Counted from the first letter of the stretch, positions 22,028 to 33,479 are shown. The stretch: DNA of 64,000 nucleotides from Sorghum bicolor (GCF_000003195.3 NC_012871.2:1041997-1105996), one strand, 5' to 3'. The notes: generated from the letters alone by a model not told the origin. Numbers and translations are program-made.

Positions 22028-22372
22028 CTCCCTCCATATCATATTAGCTGACGTCCTAGGCCTTTGGCTCATTTTCACATTAGTTGTCGTTCTACAGTTT
22101 CAAGGTGAACCTTTGACGTTGTTGCCCTGGCTGGAGCCCGTCGCGCCGTTCATTGGAACCACCCCCGCATTGAACCGGCTCCTCGTAACCTCCCCCGCGG
22201 ACGTCCGCCTCAGGACGCAGCAGACTCACCACTTGAGCTACTCATGCTTGGTGTTTAGAGAACAACCTGGCCCCTATTTAATAAGGGCAAAGGTGGGAAA
22301 TACCCTCTAATTAATCACTCCTTGTTTATCATAATCCTGTCCTAAACGTCAACTAATTCGATATGGAGGGAG
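22028..22372. mobile_element. Stowaway-like MITE with GC-rich interior
   Basis: Ends CTCCCTCCATATCATATTAG and CTAATTCGATATGGAGGGAG form a Stowaway terminal repeat flanked by TA. At 345 bp it is longer than most, and the middle (about 22110-22260) is GC-rich, containing CTGGAGCCCGTCGCGCCG and other sequence unlike Stowaway interiors. Confidence 0.8.
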
Positions 22373-22379
22373 TACTACG

Positions 22380-23234
22380 TAACGCTGATGTCGTGGATAG
22401 ATAGACGTGTTCCAAAAGAAAAAATTAATCATCGGATGCACTGCCCTATAGTATATCAAAAAAAAAGATCACATACATACACGTACGCGGATTATTTGAA
22501 TGAACCCAAAAAGAATGAATGCATAAAAGCATGCGATGTATCCTAATGGAGGGAGTAATCTTAGCCGCATCCAATCAAATACCTAACACACCTATCACGT
22601 CCAAGCAGTCCAATACCACAAAGAGCGATAATCGAGCACTAGCAAACAAGTTTTAAGCACGGCCAATAATTGAGCTTCATCGATTTATCATCGTGGATAC
22701 TCCACATATTTAAATTAAATATATAAATATATATAATGGGAAAGCACAAAGCAGTATATATCACACATCGTGCAACAAAAGTGGTACAACTTTATTTTGC
22801 TACGATCCATCAGATGACATATTGGCACAGCTTTGTTTTTAAAAATAATCATCACAAATAATGGGAGGGAGATGCATGCATGCTGTGCCTTTTTTTTTTT
22901 TTTTGAGGAGAAGATGCATGCTGTGTGCTTGCCTATAGAATCAGATATTGCTTTGGGACCCATATTAGCCCTACAGGTGGTGGCAGACAGCCGGGGCCCA
23001 TGGGCTGCGGGCCCGAAGCAGATACGTGGGCCACGGAGGTGTGTAGTTCCAGACCAGTTTGTGGGCCCAGCAGGGCCTTCGGAAGCTCTCGTGGACGACA
23101 GGGAAAGGCACGTCGAGCTTTCTGGCGGATGCGCAATCATCTTCAGCGATCTAGCTCTTGTTGCTTTCTCTTTTTTTTTTGTCTTTTTTCCACCCTCACA
23201 TCTTTTTCTTTTTTCCTTAGAAAAAAGATCTTTT

Positions 23235-23266
<32 letters not shown>

Positions 23267-24660
23267 TGCTTAAAAAGATCTTTTTCTTTCAGGTGGTTGT
23301 GGATCAGATAGAATTAATGCCCAATGACTATTGAGTTTTCAACATGAACGACATCGCTCTGTGTCAACTGCTCTGGGAAAAACAAGACTGCTACTGATAC
23401 GCTGAAAAGTAGTGTTCATAAGTTAAAACGAATAAAAGGTGCACTTTCTAGGAGAGGAGAGAGAAAAGAAACATGGCTCATTTTGGAACACACGAATGAA
23501 TTTCACGGGAATTTGAATATATCGTGCGTTTCAAAAGTGATCTTTTTTTAAGATATAAAGGCAAAGAAGGACCGATCCGGCTTCATCTCTTGTAACCAAG
23601 AGAATCATACCAATATTTACATAAGTTGTGGAACCACATAAGGGCTTGTAGCTAGCCTACTGATTACAAGAGCCTCGGATGTATACTGTGTAATTCTAAA
23701 AAAAAAAAGGGAACCACGTAAAACCAAACCCTACATATAGCTTTTAGTTTGTTTGAAATTTGAAAGCGTGTGTGTAGTATGGTTATAGTACGTAGCAGCT
23801 AGTAGCCAGCTACATACCTACTGTCTTTTTGCTTTGCTTCTACTCTGGTTGTGGAGGAGTATACACTATACGTAGTCCATGAGTAGAAGCAATTCCATGC
23901 ACATGCATCATCCCATGAACATTGAGATGAAGCTAGCTGTATCTGTATGTGACATTATACTGGCCATACAAAGAGGAGCCATTCCAATGATTGGCAGTAG
24001 GCAGGTCCTTGTTTATACTCCTATCCTACCCCAGCAGGGCCAATTCCAGTCAGTCACACGTTACATACAGGCTTCTTCATCAGTTCTTCTACCATCATGT
24101 TGCTGCATGCAGAAGTACAAGTACACACACACCCTATTGTCCGGTTCCTGTACTTGCGTTTCAATACAATCTGCCGTTGATTGCAATGCAAGAGTACCTG
24201 CTGCATGCATGAGTTGACAAGGGACAGGACAGGACCGGAGCACAGCAAAACAGTCGCTTAACGGATCACTGCTGCTCGTGATCGAAACCTGAAAGAAAGA
24301 AATAAATGGTACGGTGCTCGAATAATGAATTGAAATCAGTAGGCTGTCGACAACATTCCACAGGACACGATGATTGGGTTTGCTTTGGAACGGCTTGGTT
24401 TGTCTGTCAGGGACAGAGTGTCGGCATGGACTCGCATACATCGTTCGTTCTTTGCCCAGACAGCTACCGTTTCAGGTGGATAGGGATGGATGTGCCCCCA
24501 CTTTTAATAAAAGGGGGAAATTATAAACTCCACTCTCCCCTCATGTCAGTTTCAAATTTTAAGTTATCTTAATTTTTATTTTTATTTTCACACATAAGTA
24601 GCTTCTACTATGTTTATAGATATACACTAGTACATATATAACACCTAAAAAGTTAATATA
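22380..24660. other. Intergenic, no gene recognised
   Basis: Contains a (TTTC)n tract, poly-T and poly-A runs, a Stowaway right-half terminus (ATGGAGGGAGTA, about 22543-22556) and unclassified sequence. Open frames on opposite strands overlap and show no recognised domain. Confidence 0.4.
23232..23268 (+). repeat. (TTTC)n microsatellite
   Basis: About nine uninterrupted TTTC units. Confidence 0.9.
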
Positions 24661-24796
24661 CTCCTCTATTCCAAATTATAAGTCTTCTACGTATATCTAG
24701 TATCTTCATCTATATATGTATTATGTCTAGATACATAGTATATACGCTATATATAAAGTCTAAATAATGACTTGTAATTTAAAATCAAGGGAGCAA
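24661..24796. mobile_element. Stowaway MITE, 136 bp
   Basis: Ends CTCCTCTATTCCAAATTATA and TTTAAAATCAAGGGAGCAA, flanked by TA on both sides. An internal inverted repeat (AGTC...GACT) gives the usual Stowaway fold. Confidence 0.8.
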
Positions 24797-25036
24797 TACT
24801 AAAGGTTCACCCAGTAGCATGCACTGCAGTGCATAGCAGATTGCTTTGTAAGCACTAGCTAATTACCCTTTTGGTGTCAATTCAGGGAATAGCAATCAAT
24901 AGAGGTGCATATACTTATGTCATCGTCAACAATAATAATTAAGATAAAACAATGCATGTCATGCTAAGAGAGGTCATTGAACTAGATTTCTCCTTTTTTC
25001 CCTTAAGTTCCGAACAGGTGAACCGTGCAGCATTAT

Positions 25037-25842
25037 TTTTTTTAAAAGATCCGGTATTACCGGCTTTGATTCATTAATAAGAGAGGGAGCAAAACATCTA
25101 AATACATGGATGAGCTGCGCCCCCCACGTTGCCGAGGCCATGCAGGGCTTAGTTACATAAGGATTACTCTCTAGTTACATGGTCGACCCTAAGAGCGTTG
25201 CAGCCTGCTCAGCTCCAATGTTGTGCCATGTCCTTTATCATCGTGAGTGTTACTTGGACTGTCTTGCGCACCCGTCTGAAGATCACATATATTCCAGAGG
25301 GTCAAGATGACTAGGGACTGTCCCTTTGTATCTCCTGCTCTGAACACCTGGCTGTATTGGTCTTCCAAATCATCTTCCTAGGTCCAGCTGCTCGTGTCCA
25401 GATTGCTGCATCCACTCCACAAGGCAATACCATGCCAGACTGCCAGCGAGAAGGGGCATTCGAAAAATAAGTGGTACACTATCTCCAAGTTCCGCTCACA
25501 CAAGGCACAAAAATAGTTGTTTGTCCATCCACGCAATTGCAATCTTGCAGCAGTCCATAGCCTATTTTGTAGGAGCAGCGAGATGAAGTATTTGCATTTT
25601 GGTGTCGCCCATACTCTCCATATCAGGGCTGGGTGATTTGAAATAATATTACCAGCAAATTGCACTGCATATGCTGACCTAGCTATGTATTCTCCTGACT
25701 TTTCTAGTGTCCAGACGATGGAGTCCTCCTCAGTTTCATCTGGATTAAAGTTTGCTGCCTCAATTGACTGCCAGAGCTTGAAGAACTCACTTAACAGGTC
25801 ATGGTTGAGGTTGTATGCTATGTCTCGCACCCAGCTCCAATT
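25037..25842 (-). mobile_element. 5'-truncated LINE (minus) with AGCATTAT duplication
   Basis: The 8-bp repeat AGCATTAT flanks the element at 25029-25036 and 25843-25850. An A tail lies at the left (T run from 25037). The minus-strand frame 25830-25378 encodes the ORF2 C-terminus: DSIVWTLEKSGEYIARSAYA, LQLRGWTNNYFCALCERN and YHLFFECPFSLAVWHG (zf-RVT). The last part of the ORF and a 3' UTR follow to 25040. Confidence 0.85.
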
Positions 25843-25850
25843 AGCATTAT

Positions 25851-26800
25851 ATCTATCAAAAGAAGAGTTACTCTATGTTAGATACTAAATGGCAGCTCCA
25901 ACAATGATTTATGGGCTACCTCTAAACATTTTATTTCATATTTTAATAGAAGAGAGAAAAGCTAATTCTTGATCAAGAGAGTTAATCTTATACACACATT
26001 TCAAAATCATGTGAGATTATTATGTGGACTTAATCATACTCTGAGCCATTGCTAAAAGGTAATATTAATTATTGGAGAGGTTGTTTTAGAACCAGTAGCT
26101 AGCTCGGATTGCTAAAGGACCCACACCCATAACATGAGGGCGACACTACGGATAACAATAACCGCATCGTTGTCACAACCACTAAAAAAAGCTTCTCTCA
26201 AGGGTCGTCATCTTCAGCGTCGTCGCTCTCAAAATCCAATACCGTATCTGTAGTTCTGTGTACTATGTACATGGAGCGCTTGTCTTGACGCGCTGATTTT
26301 TTTTTAAGGGGTGGCTGAATCTACGGCTACGGCCGTGATAAGATGTGTACTTGTACGCATTATTAATTTCTCCTTATTAAGTTGTCGTAATCAATCGTGC
26401 GTGCCTTTTCTGTTGTCATTGCCAATCCAATCATGATCATGTCGAGTGGCAGTCCACACAGCTGCTCGTCGTTTTTGCACCACTGCCGCTCATGAATCCT
26501 GATCGAGATGTTGAAATGGACCCTGGAGCTGGACCATGGACGACACACACACACTTAAAAAAAATAAGAAAAAAAAAACGAAAAAACAACACACCTCAGA
26601 ACCAATGACAAGGACTACAATTAGTAAATTGGCAGAAGAGCGACGTGGCTGATGAGAACTTGGATAGCACGACATAAGTGCCAATAAGCAGCGAGCTAAG
26701 CTATATATTTCATACTTAATCTGATGATAATTATTATGTATTATAAAGAGTTACAAATTTCTTTCGATCTTGGCTTTTAGTACCGCATAGATTTTGATCC
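25851..26800. other. Intergenic, no gene recognised
   Basis: AT-rich sequence without recognisable coding or element boundaries; short open frames only. Confidence 0.35.
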
Positions 26801-26814
26801 GAGACTAATATGGG

Positions 26815-27060
26815 ATTTAGTCCCGGTTGAAACTACCAACCGCGATTAGAATTCTTTGTTCAACGGACAGTGCAACAGGCTTTTGTAGCAAAGATCTTTT
26901 AGTCCCGGTTGATAACATCAACCGGGATTAAAAGCCATACTTTAGTCCCGGTTGGTACTAAAGGGTGTTCTTTTTACTCCCAATTGGTGTCACAAACTTG
27001 GACTAAAGGTCTTCCACCCAGAACTAATGATCTCCTATGGGTTAATTTAAAAGGAGAGCA
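26815..27060 (+). repeat. TTTAGTCCCGGTTG hairpin repeat (CACTA/MITE-derived)
   Basis: Three copies of TTTAGTCCCGGTTG occur at about 26818, 26899 and 26943. Two are followed by their inverted complement, so that TTAGTCCCGGTTGATAACAT is followed by CAACCGGGATTAAAAG. This motif is a common grass transposon terminal or subterminal repeat and a frequent small-RNA source. Full element ends were not identified. Confidence 0.6.
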
Positions 27061-27259
27061 CCCAGGATTATGTCAGATATGTTGTGCAGTTGAGTTGGTA
27101 AGAAAGTTAAGTGCGAGACAAGGGGTCCCAACCAGGATTACCTGTGCACTAGTTGACATGTGGGCGCACGTTTGCAACTTCCACACAAAGAGAAACATTT
27201 GAGTCCGGTCTAAAAGCTATTAGAAAAAAAAAACTAATTCAGGATTATACTCCACGGTA

Positions 27260-28169
27260 CTTCCTCTATCCCAAACAAAATAAAAATGCACACTTCACTC
27301 TCTCCATAAGTCACAAAATTTTGAAATCTGAATGTGTTTATAGAAAATAGTACCAATAATATTTATATCTCGAAATAAGCTTATTATAGAATTATATTTT
27401 ATAATTAGTCTAATAGTACATATTAAAAAACGAATCATCAGAAAAGAGAGATATGAACTTTTTTTTAGGCGAATGAAAGTACACACGTACCATTATACAG
27501 TGTGTTGAAACTTGTCTATTGATGTAAAGCGTTACTGTGCGCCGCCAACAGTAATGCTGCTGTGCAATGACAACACCACCTGTAACAGCAAATTATTAGA
27601 ACAGATGATGGATGGATGGAATAATGATCAGCCAGCCCTGATGGCGAATGCAAGCATGGTCAAGGGTCTATTTCAGGTTCAGATCCATGATTGCCTTGTC
27701 GCTGTGTTTGCAGGTGCATAACAACTACTCCTACTCCATCCAGTATAGCACACACAACATTGGCTCTACTTCCGCAAAGCTCGCCACAGTTACATGTAAA
27801 CAGCTTAGATTTGGACGGCGCCGGCGGAGGAAACTGATGGCAGACAACACAACTGGATACTACTATTACCTCCGGGCTCCGGCGGCCTTCTGGCTTTTAC
27901 CATCTTTGATTTGAGGTTGTACTTTGATTAGGGGTCTTTTCTGCGTAGCTAGCTAGCTGGATTTTTTAGTCATTAGGAGGTTGTTGTAGGATAAGATAAA
28001 CTAGGTTCATGAATGATGAATATAGTGAGTCTAACAACAAAATTCTTAACTAGGTAGTTGTTTCTCCTTCAATATTTATCTCTTTTTTTATGAAACAAAC
28101 AAGGCCAGCATAGAGTCTGACCAAAGGCAGATTTAGCATGGAGGCTCTAGTTTGGCGAAGCTCCATAGA
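27260..28169. other. Intergenic, no gene recognised
   Basis: Contains a possible decayed Stowaway-like segment (27259-27480, weak ends CTTCCTCTATCCCAAAC and GGCGAATGAAAG) and unclassified sequence. Confidence 0.3.
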
Positions 28170-28177
28170 GTTAACAG

Positions 28178-28437
28178 TATAGATGAAAACGGTACGGATA
28201 TTTTATGATTGTATTCGCGATCGAATTCGTTTAGAGGGGTTCAGATCGGTTCGTATCCGAATCTGAATATTCAATATTCGATACCGTATCCGAATACTTA
28301 AATCGTATATTTATGATGTCGATATTCAATCCGACATGATTGACATTACCCATATTTGAATCCGAATCCAACCAGAAATATAAGAATAAATATGATATCA
28401 GTGATATCCGTCCGTATTCGATCCGTTTTCATCCCTA
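28178..28437 (+). mobile_element. hAT-like element with 8-bp TSD GTTAACAG
   Basis: Flanking repeats GTTAACAG at 28170-28177 and 28438-28445 are identical. Ends are TATAGATGAAAACGG and CCGTTTTCATCCCTA. The interior is built of TCCGAATA/ATATTCG-type sequence seen again, diverged and reversed, near 52310-52550. No ORF. Confidence 0.85.
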
Positions 28438-28714
28438 GTTAACAGAGAGGGGAAGACGAAGGACGAGAGAGGATGAAGACGGGGAGGAAGGAAAAAGGAA
28501 AATGAGCCCCACCTAATAAGGTCCATCTCTACATTCGCCACATTGATCTTAATAAAAAAACAGTGCCAAGTCGAGACGTGTATAAGATATGATTATTTCT
28601 AAAATTTGTTGTCAGATTAATCATATATATAGGTAGAGGAGAAGCACTTCTACGAAAAGCGCCACAAATGGGAAGACGTGGTCAGAACAAGCATAGGTCT
28701 AATTCAGCCACTGT

Positions 28715-28898
28715 CAAGGTTTTAAATAGCAGGCTAAGGTGTTTAGCGGTTTATGTTTAAAACAGCTAATAGCGGAGCTAAATCGGGCTATAGCAGGATA
28801 TAGCGGCTAAATTGTACATGAACACAAATAGCTGTATCCTACCTGAAAAGGCTATAGCGGGCTATAGCGGCAACTATAGTGGGAGATTTAAAACTATG
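28715..28898. mobile_element. hAT-like MITE with 8-bp TSD GCCACTGT
   Basis: The 184-bp element starts CAAGGTTTTAAATAGC and ends in the inverted form (ATTTAAAACTATG). Identical 8-bp repeats GCCACTGT lie at 28707-28714 and 28899-28906. The interior has repeated GGCTATAGCGG motifs. Confidence 0.85.
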
Positions 28899-28906
28899 GC
28901 CACTGT

Positions 28907-29425
28907 ACGTGTTTTAGCACAAACAGGGAAGAAATAAATACGGCCATAAAACTCTAATGTATTGTTTTGCTACTAGTTTTAGCTTATTTAAGCCATAAGC
29001 AACTCGTGAGCCGCCCGACCTAATTAGGTGTCAAAACTTGATGTGAAGGAAATGAAGGTATCAGTTTCTTTCACAATGATAATGAGCACTAAATGTCCTC
29101 TAAAACAAGCAAAAAGCCGCAAAGCAAGCTTTGGAACATTCCAGTTCGTTAGCAAAAGATCACATCACTCTTTTGACAACCGTTGCAAAGCCGAGGCAGC
29201 AGCAGGACGACACAAATTGAGCAAAACAAAAAAAAAGGCATTTCCTTTGCACTAATCATGCTTAATTTCAGCTAAAAAACACTCTTTTTTGTCTACATCA
29301 TTACTACACTCCTCCCTGAAAAAACGAAAAAAAAAGGTGCAACTATGGACAGCTCCTCCTCCAAAAAACATAAGCCACGCCGAAACGCTCATCTCGGCCG
29401 TCGGATGCGAGACCGACGGTGGCTG
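28907..29425. other. Region downstream of the HLS1-like gene
   Basis: The region probably includes the 3' UTR of the minus-strand gene ending at 29426. No other gene or element was recognised. Confidence 0.4.
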
Positions 29426-30697
29426 CTAAAACTCCCTCGGGTCGACGAAGATGGAGGCGCCGGGCGGCGCCTTGGTCCAGTCGCCGAGCGCGCCGTCGCC
29501 GTACCCGTCGGCGAGTCGCTTGATGCACCAGAGGTCCTCGGCGCCGAGTCGCGGCCAGTGCGGCACGGCGTCGCGGAGCGGGTCGCAGGCGGCGACCTCT
29601 GTGGCGACGACGCGCGCCCCCGCGCGTCGCGCCACGTTGTGCGCGTGGCGGCACAGCGCGGTGGCCATCCGCGGCGCGTCCGGGCCGGCGCCGCCGAGGC
29701 CGTAGAGGAAGTGCATGCCGAATGGCTCGAAGAGGTTGGGCACGGACGGGACGCGGAGGAGCGGGAGCCAGCGGGAGAGCGCGCGGTCGGCGGCGCGCGT
29801 GGCGCGCGCGGCGGCGCGCCACAGCCTCGGCGCGCCCCGCACCTCGAGGCGGAACGCGTCCTTGCTGTTCCACACGCTGCCCACCGCCCACGACGGCGGC
29901 GGCGACGCCAGGAACGCCTCGGCGCCACGCCAGGTACACAGGGCGGCGGAGGATGATGCCGCCGGGACCGCGAGGAACGTGCCGAGGGACAGCGGGTTGG
30001 AGAGCACGGCGTCGATGTCGCGCGGGAAGAACTCGACGCCGGCGAAGCGCGCGCGGTAGAGGAGCTCGGCGTCGCGGGGCGGGACGCGGATGACGGCGAC
30101 CCGGCGCGGCGGCGCGAGGTCGTGGCGGAACACCGGGTGGACGAGCACGGACGGGGTGCGGAACTTGGCGTAGCCGCAGCGGGAGGTGAAGAGGCGCACG
30201 GACGGCTCGTTGCCGCGGTCGGTGGCGACGTAGGCGTAGTCGGCGCCGGCCTGCCGGAACCACTCCTCCATCCGCGCGACGAGCGCGCGGCCGATGCCCC
30301 GGCGCCGGTGCGCGGGGGAGACGCGGAGGCCCAGGAGGTAGGCTACCTTGGAGAAGAGGTGGTCCTGGCCGCGCCCGCGCCCGCACGCCACCGTCTTGAC
30401 GCAGCCGCGCACCACGCCGACGACCTCCCCGCCGCCGGCGGCGCCACCCGCACCTGCACCTGCCTCCGCGACGAGCATGAGGAAGGCCGGGGAGTGGCGG
30501 ACGCGGCAGAGCGGGTCGCCGAGGAGGTCGGTGAAGAGGCAGAGCTTGCCGGCGCTGGGTCCGACCTCGCAGGCGCGCTCGAGGCGGTCGACGGCGGCGC
30601 GGTCGCGGTCGCTGGTGCCGTCGAACTCGCGCACCGTCACGGCTTCCTCCGCTGGCCCGCCGCCGTCCTCTTCCACTGCCGCCACCACCACGGCCAT
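29426..30697 (-). CDS. HLS1-like: HOOKLESS1-like N-acetyltransferase (GNAT family), 423 aa
   Basis: The intact ORF starts at ATG 30697 and ends DPREF-stop at 29426. It resembles plant HLS1 proteins, nuclear GNAT-family acetyltransferases that in Arabidopsis link ethylene, auxin and light signals in apical-hook formation and can affect histone acetylation. Residues 20-180 form the GNAT domain: RGCVKTVACG near 97, FSKVAYLLGLRVSP near 115, and the acetyl-CoA loop RRRGIGRAL (R-x-x-G-x-G) at 131-139, followed by YVATDRGNEPSVRLFTSRCGY. The C-terminal half includes FPRDIDAVLSNPLSLGTFLAVP, HFLYGLGGAGPDAPRM and DWTKAPPGASIFVDPREF, all HLS1-type. Length is close to Arabidopsis HLS1 (about 400 aa). The gene is strongly GC-rich, typical of grass single-exon genes, which creates long meaningless antisense frames. 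The name rests on recognition, not a search. Confidence 0.92.
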   Translation of the reverse strand: MAVVVAAVEEDGGGPAEEAVTVREFDGTSDRDRAAVDRLERACEVGPSAGKLCLFTDLLGDPLCRVRHSPAFLMLVAEAGAGAGGAAGGGEVVGVVRGCVKTVACGRGRGQDHLFSKVAYLLGLRVSPAHRRRGIGRALVARMEEWFRQAGADYAYVATDRGNEPSVRLFTSRCGYAKFRTPSVLVHPVFRHDLAPPRRVAVIRVPPRDAELLYRARFAGVEFFPRDIDAVLSNPLSLGTFLAVPAASSSAALCTWRGAEAFLASPPPSWAVGSVWNSKDAFRLEVRGAPRLWRAAARATRAADRALSRWLPLLRVPSVPNLFEPFGMHFLYGLGGAGPDAPRMATALCRHAHNVARRAGARVVATEVAACDPLRDAVPHWPRLGAEDLWCIKRLADGYGDGALGDWTKAPPGASIFVDPREF

Positions 30698-30796
30698 TGA
30701 AACGGGCGCGCAATTGCTTCGGGCTGGCTGCTGTGGTCTGAGTCTGCCACGTGACGAGGGAGGTTGCCAGGTGCTCTCTCTGTCACTCGTCGTGTG

Positions 30797-30804
30797 TATA
30801 TATA
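30797..30804 (-). promoter_or_regulatory. TATA box of the HLS1-like gene
   Basis: TATATATA lies 100 bp upstream of the ATG at 30697, in a suitable place to give a 5' UTR of about 65-70 nt. Confidence 0.6.
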
Positions 30805-31030
30805 GTAGGCGGGAATCTGGCGGGCGGGCGGTTCAGCTCCTCCGGACGGAGTGGGGGTAGTGGAGTGAGTGGCAGGTAGTAATTATTATGAGTTGAGTGC
30901 AACCGAGGTCGAGGAGGAACTGATGGATCGAGGCGGAGCAGCAGGAAGAACAAACAAAGAGCGCGGGAGAGGAGAGGCGTTGCTTGATGGAGACGAGGCT
31001 ACTCTAGGCTCTAGCTCAGTAGCAGCTATC

Positions 31031-31052
31031 GTGCCGTGCCGTGCCGTGCCGT
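31031..31052 (+). repeat. (GTGCC)4 short tandem repeat
   Basis: Four tandem GTGCC units about 330 bp upstream of the HLS1-like ATG. Confidence 0.8.
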
Positions 31053-31180
31053 AGGATTGCTATGATGGGGCAGTGCTGTGCAGCTGCTTGCTACGCTACG
31101 CGTACATACTGCGTCCTACTTGGTGGGGGCAGCGCACAACCTCGACGTGGGACCCACAGGGAGTGGTCGCGTTCCATTTG

Positions 31181-31416
31181 GGCCTTGTTTAGTTCCAAAA
31201 TATTTTGTAGAATCGACACCGTAGCTCTTTCGTTTGTATTTGACAAATATTATCCAATCATGGACTAACTAGGCTCAAAAGATTCGTCTCGTCAATTTCG
31301 ACCAAACTGTGTAATTAGTTTTTATTTTTTATCTATATTTAATACTTCATGCATGTGTCTAAAGATTCGATGTGACGGGGAATTAAAAAATTTTGCAAAA
31401 TTTTTATCTATACTTG
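31181..31416 (+). mobile_element. GGCCTTGTTTAG-family MITE, right end decayed
   Basis: Starts GGCCTTGTTTAGTTCC and has the family core (TTTGTATTTGACAAATATT, GACTAACTAGGCTCAAAAGA, GATTCGATGTGACGGGGAAT). The terminal GAACTAAACAAGGCC is lost. Confidence 0.8.
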
Positions 31417-31879
31417 GCTTTTCTTTTTGGTAATATACAAAGACTCTTAAAAAAATACTAGTATGCTTACCACAGAAATATAGAGTAGAAACTGCTCTAC
31501 ATGCATTTGAGGAGTAGCAACTGTTAATGCTTAGATGTCAAAAAAAAAAAACCAGCCAAATGCTTATCTTGTCCAAAATTTTGTCCCTGCTAAAATGGCA
31601 AAATAGTGATGCGTGTTTTCTCTCTTTTTTTATTTGGCAATTGTTCGACCATATGCTAGAAAATAAATTTCACAAACCACATAGGAAACATTGTTTACTC
31701 TAGTGCAAACTATAGCACATGCCTAATGTATCATATGAACTTTAGCAAAGATGCTTGTATATGTTACTGAAATTGTGGAAACATTATATTAATACAGCAG
31801 TTCTGAGTTAAATACTTTACCAAAATGGTAAGCATTTAATATAACTATAGTTGTACAGAAGGACCAAGTCGACTTAGTA

Positions 31880-32100
31880 GCCCAATACAAAGCACGAATC
31901 ACTGTGCTCGGGCCACATTGACCCAACAACTAACTGTGCTCGGGCCACTAAGACGGACGGGCTAGCTCGATAACCCATCACATATATAAACTGCCATCTA
32001 TCCTCAAAACCCTAGTGTTTCTCATTTCTTCCCTACCCATACCATTAGCGCCAATAGCCAATAGCCACCGGCCACTACCTGTAGTTACCCTCGATATATC
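31880..32100 (+). promoter_or_regulatory. Orphan promoter-like segment (TATA plus telo-box)
   Basis: Two GCTCGGGCCAC motifs (about 31908 and 31940), ATATATAAA (about 31981-31989) and AAAACCCTAG (about 32006) occur in the order seen in plant ribosomal-protein-type promoters (site-II-like GGGCC, TATA, telo-box). No recognised coding region follows, so this may be a captured or orphaned promoter. Confidence 0.35.
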
Positions 32101-32199
32101 ATCAAGCCCCTTCTTCATCTTTAGCGGCTAGCCCGTGACCTCCCTCATCAAATGCTACCTCTCGCGTCTCCAGTCACCATATCCACTAATTCCCCTCAA

Positions 32200-32500
32200 T
32201 ATCCTTGAGCCCCTTCCAGTCGATGTTTTGTAGAGCACTCCCTCCATACTCGAGTCCCTTCCTATCAATATCTTGTAGAACCGACAAGAAAATTTATAGC
32301 TATGCTTATGACACTCAAATACTCAGGGGTTATACTGGTTCAAGCAATGTGCCATACGTCCAGTGGTGTTGTTCGTTCAGGTTCCTAAGCTCGTGTAGGG
32401 GTTACAACAGAGGAGGTTCAAGTGAGATGGAGTTTGGAATGAGAGGGTCTACCGACTATAATGGCTAGATAGGGTTGAGTTTTGAGAGAGCAGGATGGGG
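32200..32500. repeat. Retroelement-like non-coding sequence
   Basis: The segment GGTTATACTGGTTCAAGCAA followed by GTGCCATACGTCCAGT resembles sequence common in grass LTR retrotransposon LTRs. Ends were not found. Confidence 0.35.
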
Positions 32501-32505
32501 CTCTT

Positions 32506-32720
32506 TTTTGAAATTCTCACACCAAGCTTTATTCATTGGACAAAACAGTTACATCATTTACAAAGTAGCTACCAAATTAAGGCGGAGGGTCACCAATCCA
32601 AACAAAATAGGCTTTTTCCTACTCAAGCTTGCCTAGCTAGATCATAAGCCACAACATTACATTCTCTGATAAAATGACTAGTGGAGATAGAATGAAAATC
32701 CTTATGTACAATCAGTCTTT
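32506..32720 (-). mobile_element. 3' LINE relic with RNase H end
   Basis: The minus strand reads FHSISTSHFIRECNVVAYDL then ARQA and stop, the C-terminus of a retroelement RNase H domain (the N-x-V-A-x-x-L-A motif), followed by a 3' UTR ending at a short A run (CAAAAAAG). Confidence 0.65.
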
Positions 32721-32729
32721 GACCCTTTC

Positions 32730-33470
32730 ATGGGGAAAGAAAGTATGACCAAGTTCCTTATGTAGTCATCAAGAGACTCCCCCGTGAGCGCATTCTTCCT
32801 AGCGAGGTATATCTAGTTTGTAAGGGCCCTTGGCACAGGTCCAATCTTGACCAAATTTCTCCATATGAGTTCTTCTAGGGAACTGCATTATTTAGGGAGC
32901 TAAATCAGGTGTCAACTCATTGGTGCAAAAACCTAGACACTAGCTAGGGTTGTCAGTACCCCTAGTCTAGGTATCCGTTAGAAGCCCCTTAGCCTTTTCA
33001 CGTTGGCTTATATGTTTGCTTCTTTTTGACTATGTCTGTGGGGGCATGTGAGCACACCCACGGGTGCTAGCGTCTCCCATTCGCTGGGGCGTGACACTTT
33101 GCTGCCATGTATAAACTAGGTGGCATGTGTGGGTTGTGCTCAAGTTAGCCCATTAATTTGTCATGTGAGCACAAGCACATGCACGTGGAGTGTGTGTGGC
33201 TTGCCCTTTGAGTAGAGTCAAGGGCATGAAAACCTGACAATCTATTGGTGATCTTGTGGAGTCCACTATTACATACATGCGTGATTATGCTACGTTGACA
33301 CCCTCTGCGCAAGTCTTCAGCTGTGCAAATGTGACCAGCAGACTCAACACTGATGAAATGTCCATCCTTTGACCCTTCAGGGATAGTGCAAATTCTCAAG
33401 AAGAGTCCCCCCTCCACTGGGACTCAGAAGCTTCTAGAATAGCCTTGGCATCCATACATAGCAATGACAT
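32730..33470. other. Unclassified stretch with one unknown open frame
   Basis: A minus-strand frame at 33417-33145 (beginning MEGGLFLRICTIPEGSKDGH) looks protein-like in composition but is short, has no recognised domain and no gene context. It may be a gene fragment carried by a transposon. Confidence 0.25.
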
Positions 33471-33479
33471 AGCTTGTGC

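Noticed and set aside
29343..30713. 456-aa Arg-rich frame overlapping the HLS1-like gene, and several antisense frames
   Set aside because: They are shadow frames of a GC-rich coding sequence. Only the 423-aa frame has GNAT and HLS1 motifs.
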